Source of the DNA: Bacteroidota bacterium
Lineage (GTDB): Bacteria; Bacteroidota; Bacteroidia; Flavobacteriales; Weeksellaceae
DNA: 51,524 nucleotides
Direction: 5' to 3'
NCBI GenBank assembly: GCA_023458535.1
Contig: JAEWYW010000031.1
Coordinates: forward strand, 1 to 51,524
Of this stretch, positions 26,326 to 34,858 are shown piece after piece. Each line of letters starts with the position of its first letter. The first letter of the stretch is position 1. The notes under the pieces were generated by a model, which did not search any database, was not told the origin of the DNA, and saw only the letters and a program-made list of their open reading frames with translations. The position numbers were made by a program, and so were the translations under genes.

Positions 26326-27381
26326 ATGGAAGATCAATTTTTAGGATCACAAAATTTTACAGTAACAGATACGAAGGTTTCGGCATCGTGTCCGTCCAAT
26401 ATTGCTCTTATAAAGTATTGGGGCAAATATGCCAATCAGATTCCTGCTAACCCAAGCATCAGTTATACACTTAACCATTGTAAAACCAATACAGAAATGG
26501 AGTTTTATGCTGGTGAAGATTTTTCTGTTCAAACTTTTTTGGCTGGAAATGAAGAGTTGAAGTTTGCGGCAAAAATTGAGAAATATTTTAAAAATATCGA
26601 AGTGTATTTACCTTGGGTATTAAAAGGAAAATATATTATTAAAACCGTAAACACATTTCCTCACAGCTCTGGTATTGCCAGTTCGGCATCTGGTTTTGGA
26701 GCCATTGCAAAGTGTTTGATGAATCTGGATGAGATTTTTAGTAACGACTCGAACTCAGATATAAAAACTCAAAAAGCTTCTTTCTTAGCCCGACTGGGAA
26801 GTGGTAGTGCATGCAGAAGTTTGTACGAAGGAATGGTAGTTTGGGGCAAGACAGATGTTGTACCGGGAAGTTCAGATTTGTTTGCTGTTCAGTATCCCAA
26901 CGACGTGATTCATTCAAGTTTTAAAAATTTCAATGATTGGGTGTTGCTGATACATGAAGGTGAAAAATCGGTTTCTTCAACAGTTGGTCATGGTTTGATG
27001 AATACCAATCCATATGCAGAACGCCGTTTTCAGGAGGCTCATGAAAATTTTGTGTTGCTGAAAGAAATTTTAAAGACAGGAGACATGCAAGGTTTCATCA
27101 AATTGGTGGAGCATGAAGCGCTAACATTGCATGCGATGATGATGATGAGCGACCCAGCATTTATATTAATGAAAACCGCGACTTTGGAAGCAATCAACAG
27201 AATTTGGGATTTTAGAAGAACCACAGGACTCCCAGTTTTCTTTACGTTAGATGCCGGAGCCAATGTTCATGTACTTTTTCCAAACGATTTAGAAACCGAT
27301 AAAATTGAAACATTTATCAGCCATCATCTGCTTCCTCTAACGCAAAAAGGTGGAGTAGTGAAGGATGTGATGAAGTTTTAA
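26326..27381 (+). CDS. mvaD: Diphosphomevalonate decarboxylase
   Basis: GHMP-superfamily enzyme that converts mevalonate 5-diphosphate to isopentenyl diphosphate with ATP. The 351-residue reading shows SNIALIKYWGKYA near 25 (the MvaD N-terminus), the phosphate loop HSSGIASSASGFGAIAKC near 108-125, GSGSACRSLYEGMVVWGK near 160, and the C-terminal FTLDAGANVHVLFP with the catalytic-site Asp. Its presence indicates a mevalonate route to isoprenoids, as in many Flavobacteriia. It starts 23 bases after the acyl-CoA synthetase. Confidence 0.95.
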   Translation: MEDQFLGSQNFTVTDTKVSASCPSNIALIKYWGKYANQIPANPSISYTLNHCKTNTEMEFYAGEDFSVQTFLAGNEELKFAAKIEKYFKNIEVYLPWVLKGKYIIKTVNTFPHSSGIASSASGFGAIAKCLMNLDEIFSNDSNSDIKTQKASFLARLGSGSACRSLYEGMVVWGKTDVVPGSSDLFAVQYPNDVIHSSFKNFNDWVLLIHEGEKSVSSTVGHGLMNTNPYAERRFQEAHENFVLLKEILKTGDMQGFIKLVEHEALTLHAMMMMSDPAFILMKTATLEAINRIWDFRRTTGLPVFFTLDAGANVHVLFPNDLETDKIETFISHHLLPLTQKGGVVKDVMKF

Positions 27382-27392
27382 GGGTGGAAAAG

Positions 27393-27974
27393 ATGAATTT
27401 AGGAAAAGAATTGTATGTCTTACTGATTTGTTGCACTGCATTAGCAAGCTGTTTTGAAACCAAGAAAAACAGTGCGGATGAAGCAATCATTCAGACCAAA
27501 ATGAAATTCCAAGACACGACTGAAAAACCTGCGGAACCCAAATTGGTGAAAACTGATGACGGTCTGCAGCTTTCCAAAGATCACCAGAAAAATATTATCT
27601 ACGCAGATTTGGATGGCGATGGCTTACAAGAGACGATAGCAATTGTTATTGATCCAAAAAATAATAAAAGTGGTCTTCGGATTCAGTATGGAGACTCGTC
27701 ACGTCCCAATACTTATTTTGGTTTAGGAAAAGATGTTTTAGAACAGGGTTTTGATGATGTAGACTGGGTTGGCGTATTTGAGGTTGCTCCAAAAAATGAA
27801 GTTTATTTTAATAATGTGAATGAGCAAGGTGACATCATCGGGGAAGATGAGGTGAAAGACTCAGATAAAATACTGCTAAAAAATGATGCCATTTTTATCC
27901 ATGCATTAGAAAGCTGTGGTGGCGGTATCATTTATTTAGAGAATGGAAAATACAAGTGGATTCAACAAGAATAA
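27393..27974 (+). CDS. Putative lipoprotein with a DxDGDG repeat-like motif
   Basis: A 193-residue secreted lipoprotein (lipobox LASC with the Cys at residue 20 from this start). ADLDGDGLQETIAIVI near 78 looks like an FG-GAP/VCBS calcium-binding loop. The rest is not recognised. A GTG three codons upstream (27384) is also possible. The ATG was chosen because it directly gives a normal signal peptide. It follows mvaD closely, so the two may be co-transcribed. It is convergent with the DUF1634 gene. Confidence 0.6.
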   Translation: MNLGKELYVLLICCTALASCFETKKNSADEAIIQTKMKFQDTTEKPAEPKLVKTDDGLQLSKDHQKNIIYADLDGDGLQETIAIVIDPKNNKSGLRIQYGDSSRPNTYFGLGKDVLEQGFDDVDWVGVFEVAPKNEVYFNNVNEQGDIIGEDEVKDSDKILLKNDAIFIHALESCGGGIIYLENGKYKWIQQE

Positions 27975-27984
27975 TGCATTTTAG

Positions 27985-28371
27985 TTAATGGGCATATCCC
28001 GTTAAAAAACTAAAAACCATTATGCTGAGCACTATCACTGAAACTATTACGTAGACGTAGTCTTTTTCTTTAAGATAACCCACCAGAGCAAAAATAATGC
28101 GTACAAGTGGCGTGAGAATCAAAAATAAAATTCCCAACTGAATAATTGCCATTCCTTCCCCAGCCATTAAGCCATTCCAAAAACTTCCCCAAATTTTCTC
28201 TGAAGATGTTGGAATATCTAGGTTGGAGTAATCTTTTGGCATCTTAAATCCTTCCAAAAAGAGCTTCACAAAACCTATTAATGAGGTGATTACTGACAAT
28301 ACAACCCCTATTCTTAGTAAATTTCCTACCGAACGATTCAAATCGATGTCTGTAAACGGAGTTTTTCTCAT
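27985..28371 (-). CDS. DUF1634 family membrane protein
   Basis: A 128-residue protein with three predicted membrane helices: near 16-42 (VGNLLRIGVVLSVITSLIGFV), 72-92 (AIIQLGILFLILTPLVRIIFAL) and 103-123. The DUF1634 family is commonly encoded next to TauE/SafE permeases. It may be an accessory subunit of the permease, although this is unproven. It overlaps the end of the upstream TauE gene by four bases (ATGA). Confidence 0.85.
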   Translation of the reverse strand: MRKTPFTDIDLNRSVGNLLRIGVVLSVITSLIGFVKLFLEGFKMPKDYSNLDIPTSSEKIWGSFWNGLMAGEGMAIIQLGILFLILTPLVRIIFALVGYLKEKDYVYVIVSVIVLSIMVFSFLTGYAH

Positions 28372-29198
28372 TTGAAGTTATTTGCTATGCCGTTATACAT
28401 CATATAAAGGGAAAGGAAGGTGATGACAATCGCGAAGAAAGTTTTCAATTTTTTAGTTTTAGAAACCATTAAAGTTTTAGAACCGATAAAACTGCCAACT
28501 ACAATCCCTATGAGCACAGGAGCCGCTACATAAGGAATAATTTCACCTCTCTGAAAATAAATTAAGGAACTCGCAACAGCCGTTACTCCAATCATAAAAT
28601 TACTGGTAGTGGTAGAAACTTTAAAAGGTAGTTTCATCATGTTATCCATGGCTAAAACCTTCAACGCACCAGAACCAATGCCTAAAAGTCCAGACATCGC
28701 TCCCGCAAAAATCATCATAAAAAATCCTGGAACTGTATTTCTCGCCGAATAGCTTTTTATAACACCTTTGTCAGGAAATGTTCCGTAAAGCTTTAGTTTT
28801 TCTTCTAAACTGCCTTTTATCAATGGTTCCTGATGATCCGGTTTTCCTTTTAAATTTAAAATAACAGTCAAAAGAAGAATACTGGCAAAAATAATTCCGA
28901 TGGTGTTTGGGTTCAACATTCCAGAAACCAAGGCTCCAACAATGGCTCCAATGGTTGTGGCAATTTCCAGAAACATTCCAATTCGCATATTGGTAAATCC
29001 TTCCTTTACGAAAGCTACAGCTGCGCCTGAGGAGGTTCCAATAACAGAGATCAGTGAGGCGCCTATCGCAAAATGCATAGGAACTCCAAAACCCAAAGTG
29101 AGTAATGGAATGATAATAACACCGCCACCTAAACCAGTGAGTGATCCTAAAAGACCTGCTGAAACTGCGCCTAAAAAGAGTATGATAATCTCTACCAT
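28368..29198 (-). CDS. TauE/SafE (DUF81) family permease
   Basis: A 276-residue inner-membrane permease of the TauE/SafE family, which exports sulfite, sulfoacetate or related anions in characterised members. About eight helices are expected. The duplicated family motifs are visible: SLTGLGGGVIIIPLL near 20 and SGLLGIGSGALKVLAM near 173. The start ATG at 29198 is four bases after a TATATTTG box. The frame extends to 29234, but that would start before the promoter. DUF1634 overlaps downstream. Confidence 0.88.
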   Translation of the reverse strand: MVEIIILFLGAVSAGLLGSLTGLGGGVIIIPLLTLGFGVPMHFAIGASLISVIGTSSGAAVAFVKEGFTNMRIGMFLEIATTIGAIVGALVSGMLNPNTIGIIFASILLLTVILNLKGKPDHQEPLIKGSLEEKLKLYGTFPDKGVIKSYSARNTVPGFFMMIFAGAMSGLLGIGSGALKVLAMDNMMKLPFKVSTTTSNFMIGVTAVASSLIYFQRGEIIPYVAAPVLIGIVVGSFIGSKTLMVSKTKKLKTFFAIVITFLSLYMMYNGIANNFK

Positions 29199-29202
29199 GT
29201 TA

Positions 29203-29210
29203 CAAATATA
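29203..29210 (-). promoter_or_regulatory. -7 box TATATTTG directly before the TauE/SafE gene
   Basis: A perfect TAnnTTTG on the reverse strand, then TAAC, then the ATG. It predicts a leaderless mRNA. A TTG about 21 bases upstream could serve as a partial -33. Confidence 0.6.
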
Positions 29211-29283
29211 ATTAATTGTGTTGGGATAAAACAAGCTTTCAAGTCTGTATTTTTTCTCAAAAAAAATTACGAATTTTGTGAGG

Positions 29284-29823
29284 ATGAAATTGTATTACGT
29301 TATTCTTGGTGCCACCCCCAAAGGAAGAAATACAGAACAGCACGACGTGTTCTTTGGTATTGCAGAAAATTTTGAAAAACTTATTCCCTCACTTAAGGAG
29401 TTTTGGAGTGATGCGAAAATTCACATCGATGCTTATCAGGAAGTGAATTTCGTTGATGGATACCAAGTTAGTGTTACAGAAAAATCCTCTGAAAAATCTT
29501 CAGAACACCTATTCTTTGTGAATATGGGCGGTTATAAAAAAGGTTTTTTTACTGAATTTCATGAGCAGCATTTGCTGGTAGAAGAAAGTATGGCGGCGGC
29601 AATAAAAAGAATCAAGAAAACAGGATTTTATAAAAATATGGGATTCGCAGGTGCGGTGAGTCATGTGGATGGTAAATTTGGGGTGGATATCGATGATCTC
29701 TATGCAGTTGAGGATATTCTTCCCGATGAAATGAAAGCAAAATACAGTATTCATCTCACAAAAACTGATTCGCAAGATCGTGAAAACCCGATGCATATCG
29801 GTTATTTAAAAGTAAAATATTAA
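29284..29823 (+). CDS. DUF1543 domain-containing protein
   Basis: A 179-residue cytoplasmic protein of unknown function. The opening KLYYVILGATPKGRNTEQHDVFFGIAE is a strong match to DUF1543. A repeat-like second half has GAVSHVDGKFGVDIDDLYAVEDILP. A GTG two codons upstream is possible, but the ATG at 29284 is used. purK follows after 17 bases, so the two are probably one transcript. Confidence 0.85.
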   Translation: MKLYYVILGATPKGRNTEQHDVFFGIAENFEKLIPSLKEFWSDAKIHIDAYQEVNFVDGYQVSVTEKSSEKSSEHLFFVNMGGYKKGFFTEFHEQHLLVEESMAAAIKRIKKTGFYKNMGFAGAVSHVDGKFGVDIDDLYAVEDILPDEMKAKYSIHLTKTDSQDRENPMHIGYLKVKY

Positions 29824-29840
29824 AATAAATAAATATTAAA

Positions 29841-30950
29841 ATGAAAATAGGAATTCTAGGAGGTGGACAGTTAGGCAGAATGCTGATACAAAATGCGTTA
29901 AAGTATGATGATGAATTTTTCACACTCGATCCCGCTGCCGATGCACCTTGTCACAATATTTCCCATTTTACACAAGGTAGTTTTAACGATTATGATGCCG
30001 TTCTGAACTTCGGTAAAGATAAAGATGTTGTCACCATTGAAATAGAACATGTGAACGCTGATGCATTGGAACAACTTGAAAAAGATGGGGTAAAAGTAAT
30101 TCCTAATTCTAAAATCATAAAGACCATTCAGCAGAAAATTCTTCAAAAGGAATTTTATAAAGCTCACGATATTCCGAGTCCAGATTTTGAGATAAAATGG
30201 AAAGGTGACGACCCTATTTTTATGTCGCTGCCATTTGTACAGAAGATGAATACTGGCGGTTACGATGGCAAAGGCGTACAGGTGATTCGCACAGAAGAAG
30301 ATTACCATCAGCTTTGGGATGCAGATTCGGTATTGGAGAGTCTTGTGGATATCAATAAAGAACTTTCTGTAATTGTTGCTAAAAGCGAAAGAGGAGAAAC
30401 CAAAATTTTTCCTGTGACCGAGATGGTAGCAGATCCAAAACTCAACTTGTTAGACTTTAATATTTGTCCGACAGAACTATCAGAAGAGGTACAGTCGCAA
30501 ATAGAATCTATTACTCATAAATTTTTGGATGCCGTAGACTCTCCAGGTTTATTTGCGATAGAATTATTCCTAGATCAGCAGGGTAAAGTGTGGGTGAATG
30601 AAACTGCTCCAAGATTGCACAATTCAGGACATCAAAGTCAGGAAGGAAACGCAAACTCCCAATTCGAGCAAATGTACAGAGTAGTGACGAATGCTCCATT
30701 GGCAGATACAGATGCTTGCGGATACAGCGGCATGCTGAATCTTGTGGGCGCAGAGGGTTTTTCTGGAAAAGTAATATACGAAGGTTTGGATGAGGTTTTA
30801 AAACTGCCCAAAACCTATGTTCATTTATACGGAAAAACAGAAACCAAGCCTGGACGAAAAATGGGACACATCAATGTATTGGCAGACTCAAGAGAAGAAT
30901 TGATGAAAAAACTCATTCAAATCAAGGAAATGGTTGTCGTAAAAGCATAA
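29841..30950 (+). CDS. purK: N5-carboxyaminoimidazole ribonucleotide synthase
   Basis: ATP-grasp enzyme that makes N5-CAIR from AIR, bicarbonate and ATP in purine synthesis. The 369-residue protein starts with the GILGGGQLGRMLIQNA nucleotide-binding motif. It then has DVVTIEIEHVNADAL near 60, the ATP-grasp glycine-rich loop NTGGYDGKGVQVI near 137, and the metal-binding WVNETAPRLHNSGH near 251. The partner purE is not adjacent but lies 2.2 kb downstream, past two unrelated genes on the other strand. Confidence 0.95.
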   Translation: MKIGILGGGQLGRMLIQNALKYDDEFFTLDPAADAPCHNISHFTQGSFNDYDAVLNFGKDKDVVTIEIEHVNADALEQLEKDGVKVIPNSKIIKTIQQKILQKEFYKAHDIPSPDFEIKWKGDDPIFMSLPFVQKMNTGGYDGKGVQVIRTEEDYHQLWDADSVLESLVDINKELSVIVAKSERGETKIFPVTEMVADPKLNLLDFNICPTELSEEVQSQIESITHKFLDAVDSPGLFAIELFLDQQGKVWVNETAPRLHNSGHQSQEGNANSQFEQMYRVVTNAPLADTDACGYSGMLNLVGAEGFSGKVIYEGLDEVLKLPKTYVHLYGKTETKPGRKMGHINVLADSREELMKKLIQIKEMVVVKA

Positions 30951-30970
30951 ATTAACGTTTTTAGAAAATA

Positions 30971-31010
30971 AAATACCTTTCAGATGAAGATGCTGAAAGG
31001 TATTTTTTTT
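30971..31010 (+). terminator. Terminator of the DUF1543-purK transcript
   Basis: A perfect 13-bp stem (30971-30983 with 30993-31005), nine-base loop, followed by a T run. The A run on the other side allows it to act also for the convergent gene at 31019. Confidence 0.88.
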
Positions 31011-31018
31011 ATCAATTA

Positions 31019-31861
31019 TTAATCTTTAAAAAGCGATACTCTCGTGAAAGAAATAATTTGCGCATTTACACCAGCTTTATTGGCGTCCAACCATAGTTCA
31101 TAACCTTGGTTGGCAGACAAACTTAATGGGTCTGCAATGGTGTAAAAATAAAAGGTCAGTAAATTTCCGGAAGTAGAGCCCGCAGGCATCACTTGAATTG
31201 AATTTACCTCAAATCCAGAAGTCGGATTTTTCATAATTGCCATCACTGCTCCTGTGGAACTGGCACCTGCGGTGATATTTACTATTAATCGCCACAAATG
31301 AACTTGGCCATTAATTGGGTTTTCTCTAAACCTTCCAGTGCTTAAATAAATGTCTGAATCCACTGGGGTTGGTGTGGTTTCAGGCCATGAAGTGGTGGGA
31401 GAAGGTGCAAAGGTTAGAGGAGTTGTATAAAACACCTGTTTTGGGTTGCCAAAGGAGTTGTTAACCCCGAAATTACTTACTGTGGGCATTGTTCCGCCGC
31501 TGCCACCGTTTATTTTTACTACACCGTCATTGCCTGCTTGTGAAGATGTGGCAACAAATAATTGTCTCCAAAGAACACCATCCCAAAACTCAAAACGGTT
31601 GTCTGTAGTATTGAAAATTAATGTCCCTGAAGTAAGTGCAGGGTTAATAACACCTGCAGGAGGTATTGTGGCAGGATCGTTATCGGCGAGCTTGGTATCT
31701 CGATCGACGGTTGTTAATCTAGGAATCAGTATTCCCTTGTCATTGTTTGTAGAAGTGATGTCTAATACTGTTGCTCCATTAGGTGATGTGGTGTTGATTC
31801 CAACTTGGGCGTTGAGAGCTAAGGATACTGCGAAGAATCCTAAATGAATAAATTTTTTCAT
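31019..31861 (-). CDS. Secreted VGINT-type surface protein
   Basis: A 280-residue secreted protein of unknown function. A signal peptide (MKKFIHLGFFAVSLALNAQ) is followed by VGINTTSPNGATVLDITS and DKGILIPRLTTVDR, an opening common among flavobacterial surface proteins and tail-fibre-like proteins. Next is TLIFNTTDNRFEFWDGVLWRQL, a short repeat that reports a folded collar in such proteins. It shares the VGINT start with the three-gene operon at 16.6-18.7 kb but lacks its CG and CEK cysteines. It stands alone between a terminator and an AT-rich region. Confidence 0.7.
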   Translation of the reverse strand: MKKFIHLGFFAVSLALNAQVGINTTSPNGATVLDITSTNNDKGILIPRLTTVDRDTKLADNDPATIPPAGVINPALTSGTLIFNTTDNRFEFWDGVLWRQLFVATSSQAGNDGVVKINGGSGGTMPTVSNFGVNNSFGNPKQVFYTTPLTFAPSPTTSWPETTPTPVDSDIYLSTGRFRENPINGQVHLWRLIVNITAGASSTGAVMAIMKNPTSGFEVNSIQVMPAGSTSGNLLTFYFYTIADPLSLSANQGYELWLDANKAGVNAQIISFTRVSLFKD

Positions 31862-32159
31862 GTTTCTTAAGATTTGGGTTATTCATAAGCTTTTAGTTTT
31901 TGTGGTTTCGTTTTTTAATAATATTCTTTCCTGAGAATTTACTGAGTTTAAAGTTAGTAAATAATATTATAAATTGATTTAAATTAAAAATAATTTTAAT
32001 ATTTTAAGTTTTTTAGGCGTAAATAAATTTTTTATAAGAAATATTTTTTTGAATGATAAATATTTGTTATTTCAATCATAAATTTTTATTAATGAATAAT
32101 TGCTAATCATAATGAATTACGATTAGTAAATTTATTTTAATAAGATAATTCGGTTTTAT
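31862..32159. other. AT-rich intergenic region, 298 bases
   Basis: Lies upstream of the VGINT-type gene at 31019-31861 and downstream of the DMT transporter. It is extremely AT-rich, with no credible ORF and no TAnnTTTG box on either strand. The only ordered structure seen is an imperfect dyad at 32100-32129. Confidence 0.6.
32100..32129. repeat. 30-bp imperfect dyad symmetry
   Basis: The half sites 32100-32114 and 32115-32129 are inverted copies differing at three of 15 positions and meet without a spacer (core CTAATC ... GATTAG). It could be an operator for the gene at 31019-31861, or a weak hairpin ending the transporter transcript 30 bases after its stop. Confidence 0.4.
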
Positions 32160-33053
32160 TTAATCTCGTTGATTTCGAGGCTTATAATTAATAATAAACA
32201 CTCCGAAAATTATCAGAATAGCTGCAATAATAAATTTCGTGGAAATGACTTCCCCAAGAACCAGCCAGCCGAGAAGTATGGCAATAATGGTATTGATGTA
32301 AGATAAAATAGAAACCTGCACTGGTGTAATTTTGGTGAGTGCATAATGAAAACAGAAAAATGTAATAACAGAACCAAAAATTGCCAGGTAAATGGTTGCG
32401 GAGATGCTTTGTAAGGACCAATTCCCGAAATTGTAATCATCTGAGAATATCAATGCAAAGATAATCTGAAGAACTCCTGCAAAAAGAAACTGATAGAAAA
32501 GGTTCAGAGATATATTACCACTTTGGATATTCAATTTTTTAGTGAAAATAATTCCTGAGGCCCATCCGGAAATGGCAAAAAACATGAGTATAATTCCTTT
32601 TTTGTAATCAGGGTTGGCAAAATCTTTAAGACCATCCCAGAAAATAAATAAAATTCCGCAGAAACAAATCAGTACACCAACCAATGCACGGAAGCTAAAT
32701 TTTTGTAAACCTAATACCACGCTTCCCAAAAAAACTAGAATAGGCACGGACGCACTTATTAGCGAAGCTAGACTGCTTGATAAACTTTCCTCCGCAACTG
32801 TTGTTAAACCATTGGCCATCACCAACATCAGAAATGCAAAGGTAGCTTGGTATCCCAAATTTTTCCAACCTATCCATTTTAATTCTTTTCTGGAAACTAA
32901 TATAAAAAACATAATAACTCCCGCTAAAAATTGCCTCAAACCTGCTACAAACCAACCAGGTATGGTTTCCACAGCAATGCGTATTCCTAAAAAAGTCGTT
33001 CCCCAAACAATGGCAACAGTTACAATGGCTAAAACTAAACGGATGTCTTTCAA
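32160..33053 (-). CDS. EamA/DMT family transporter
   Basis: A 297-residue inner-membrane transporter of the drug/metabolite transporter superfamily with about ten helices and two EamA repeats. The opening IVWGTTFLGIRIAVETIPGWFVAGLRQFLAG is the typical first repeat. It ends with the short tail NYKPRNQRD. The substrate is unknown. The frame is open to a TTG at 33077, but this codon lies inside a perfect -7 box (33075-33082), so the TTG at 33053 (LKDIRLVLAIV) is chosen. No ATG is available near the N-terminus. Confidence 0.85.
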   Translation of the reverse strand: MKDIRLVLAIVTVAIVWGTTFLGIRIAVETIPGWFVAGLRQFLAGVIMFFILVSRKELKWIGWKNLGYQATFAFLMLVMANGLTTVAEESLSSSLASLISASVPILVFLGSVVLGLQKFSFRALVGVLICFCGILFIFWDGLKDFANPDYKKGIILMFFAISGWASGIIFTKKLNIQSGNISLNLFYQFLFAGVLQIIFALIFSDDYNFGNWSLQSISATIYLAIFGSVITFFCFHYALTKITPVQVSILSYINTIIAILLGWLVLGEVISTKFIIAAILIIFGVFIINYKPRNQRD

Positions 33054-33074
33054 GGTGGGCGAATTTTGAAGGTG

Positions 33075-33082
33075 CAAAGATA
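33075..33082 (-). promoter_or_regulatory. -7 promoter box TATCTTTG for the DMT transporter gene
   Basis: A perfect TAnnTTTG on the reverse strand, 21 bases before the TTG start at 33053. It overlaps the upstream alternative TTG at 33077 and so excludes that start. Confidence 0.6.
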
Positions 33083-33147
33083 GGGCTTTCTATTGTCTCA
33101 GAATTACATAAATTGGTTTTGTAGTAGCATCATCTTTTTTTAATTTT

Positions 33148-33155
33148 TATCTTTG
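33148..33155 (+). promoter_or_regulatory. -7 promoter box TATCTTTG for purE
   Basis: A perfect TAnnTTTG, 20 bases before the purE ATG. It shows that purE has its own promoter and is not transcribed with purK. Confidence 0.6.
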
Positions 33156-33175
33156 GACATCTAATAAAATTGAAA

Positions 33176-33679
33176 ATGGTAGGAATTATTATGGGAAGTC
33201 AAAGCGATCTTCCAATTATGGAACAAGCAGCAGATTTCCTAAAAAGTTTGGAAATACCTTACGAACTCACCGTAGTTTCGGCACACAGAACGCCAGAGAG
33301 AATGTTTGATTATGCACAGAAAGCCAAAAGTCGCGGTATAAAAGTTATAATTGCGGGTGCAGGTGGCGCAGCGCATTTACCGGGGATGGTTGCCAGTTGT
33401 ACCACTATTCCAGTAATCGGGGTTCCTATTTTATCGAGCAATTCAATCGATGGCTGGGATTCGGTTTTGTCGATTTTACAGATGCCCGGCGGAATTCCTG
33501 TTGCTACTGTTGCTTTAAATGGTGCTTTGAATGCTGGTATTCTGGCTGCAAAGATCATTGGAACTTCTAATGATGAGGTATCTCATAAGATGCAGCACTA
33601 TCAAGATTCATTAAAAGAAAAAGTATTGGGAACTGTGGATGTCATCAAAACACAACATCCTAATCACTACGATAACTAA
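33176..33679 (+). CDS. purE: N5-carboxyaminoimidazole ribonucleotide mutase
   Basis: Moves the carboxyl of N5-CAIR to C4 to give CAIR, the step after PurK. The 167-residue class I PurE has GIIMGSQSDLPIM at 3-15, SAHRTPERMFDYA near 40-52 with the catalytic His, and AGAGGAAHLPGMVAS near 65-79. A TTG two codons before the ATG is also in frame but is not needed. It is convergent with the AraC regulator, with six bases between the stops. Confidence 0.96.
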   Translation: MVGIIMGSQSDLPIMEQAADFLKSLEIPYELTVVSAHRTPERMFDYAQKAKSRGIKVIIAGAGGAAHLPGMVASCTTIPVIGVPILSSNSIDGWDSVLSILQMPGGIPVATVALNGALNAGILAAKIIGTSNDEVSHKMQHYQDSLKEKVLGTVDVIKTQHPNHYDN

Positions 33680-33685
33680 TTTTTA

Positions 33686-34606
33686 TTAACCCAGCAACGT
33701 CTTTTTCTGAAACGATTTAGGCGTTGTTCCCTCGTATTGCTTGAAGACGCGGGTAAAATAATTGGTATCGTTAAAACCCGTTTGGAAAGCCACTTCTTTG
33801 ATGCTTTCCTGGTGTCGTAAAAGTTCTTTCGCGCGTGAAATACGTTCCTGCAGAATGAACTCGTTGGGTGAAACGCCTAGTTCTTCTTTGAACATTTTAA
33901 AGAAATTCGACTTGCTCACATACGCCATCTTTGCAATGGATTCTACCGAAAGTTTTAGGTGAAGGTTTTTCTTGATATAATCTACCACAAAACCAATTCT
34001 GGACTTGTTTTTTACGAGATTTTTCTCCACCAGATTTCGTCCCTGCGTTTGCATCAGTCGAATCAGAAGCTCCTTCAGTGCAAAATCTGCCATCACATCT
34101 TTGTGCGAATGGTCATCCATCGCAATTCGCATGATATTATTGGTTGCAGAGGCTAAAGAAGGCGTGTTAAAAAGATAATATTCATCTTTAGAAAGGCTCC
34201 AATTGCTGCTTTCATCCACTTTCGGAGAGGTCAAATTCAGGTATTCCAATGCATTTTCTACAAAATCAGGATTGAAACTTAAAGAGACACACTGCGAGGG
34301 ATTGTCGTCGGCTTCAGGGAAATCAATAACCATCGTTTCACCAGGTGCTACCAATACGCTTTCGCCTGGTAAATATTCAAAATAATCGGTCTTGCCATCC
34401 AATTTCATCATTTTTTTGCCACGCAACATGCCTGTGAACGCCAGATTTTCAAAATTTAATTTAACATCAAATGCACTTCTGTGGGTTTCATAAATGCTGA
34501 ATTCGCAATCTTTTAACGTAAACGTGGTTTTGTTTTCCACCAGTTGAGATAACTGACTTTCGTGTAATAAGGCAGGTTGATACAGCATTTGTTTGGCATT
34601 TTTCAT
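33686..34606 (-). CDS. AraC-family transcriptional regulator
   Basis: A 306-residue regulator. The N-terminal two-thirds form a sensor-like domain, and the C-terminal 100 residues hold two helix-turn-helix motifs: LSVESIAKMAYVSKSNFFKMFKEELGVSPNEF and then IKEVAFQTGFNDTNYFTRVFKQYEGTTPKSF, the AraC signature. The N-terminus resembles the sensor of AraC proteins that control aldehyde/alcohol oxidation genes. It is divergent from the aldehyde dehydrogenase gene across 252 bases and is therefore its probable regulator. Confidence 0.9.
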   Translation of the reverse strand: MKNAKQMLYQPALLHESQLSQLVENKTTFTLKDCEFSIYETHRSAFDVKLNFENLAFTGMLRGKKMMKLDGKTDYFEYLPGESVLVAPGETMVIDFPEADDNPSQCVSLSFNPDFVENALEYLNLTSPKVDESSNWSLSKDEYYLFNTPSLASATNNIMRIAMDDHSHKDVMADFALKELLIRLMQTQGRNLVEKNLVKNKSRIGFVVDYIKKNLHLKLSVESIAKMAYVSKSNFFKMFKEELGVSPNEFILQERISRAKELLRHQESIKEVAFQTGFNDTNYFTRVFKQYEGTTPKSFQKKTLLG

Positions 34607-34858
34607 TTCCTCAAATTTTATTAAAGCAAGATTTTAAATATACTGAAATTTTTAAGAAAAATTCTCTAACGTTTTGTTAATGAAATACTAAAGTTGATGT
34701 ATCAAATAGGATTTTGCTATAAAAAGCGACTATTGTGCTATTTTTTATAGTGTTTAAAAAGTAATTTAGAATTATTAAAATTTTGAATGAGAAACCAAGA
34801 AGTAAAATCCACTCATTCAAATAACGTTAACTGGAATAATAATTTAAAATAAAATACG

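Noticed and set aside
27985..28005. Hairpin between the lipoprotein gene and DUF1634 as a bidirectional terminator
   Set aside because: The stem has eight pairs with one wobble, overlaps the DUF1634 stop codon, and no T run follows on either strand.
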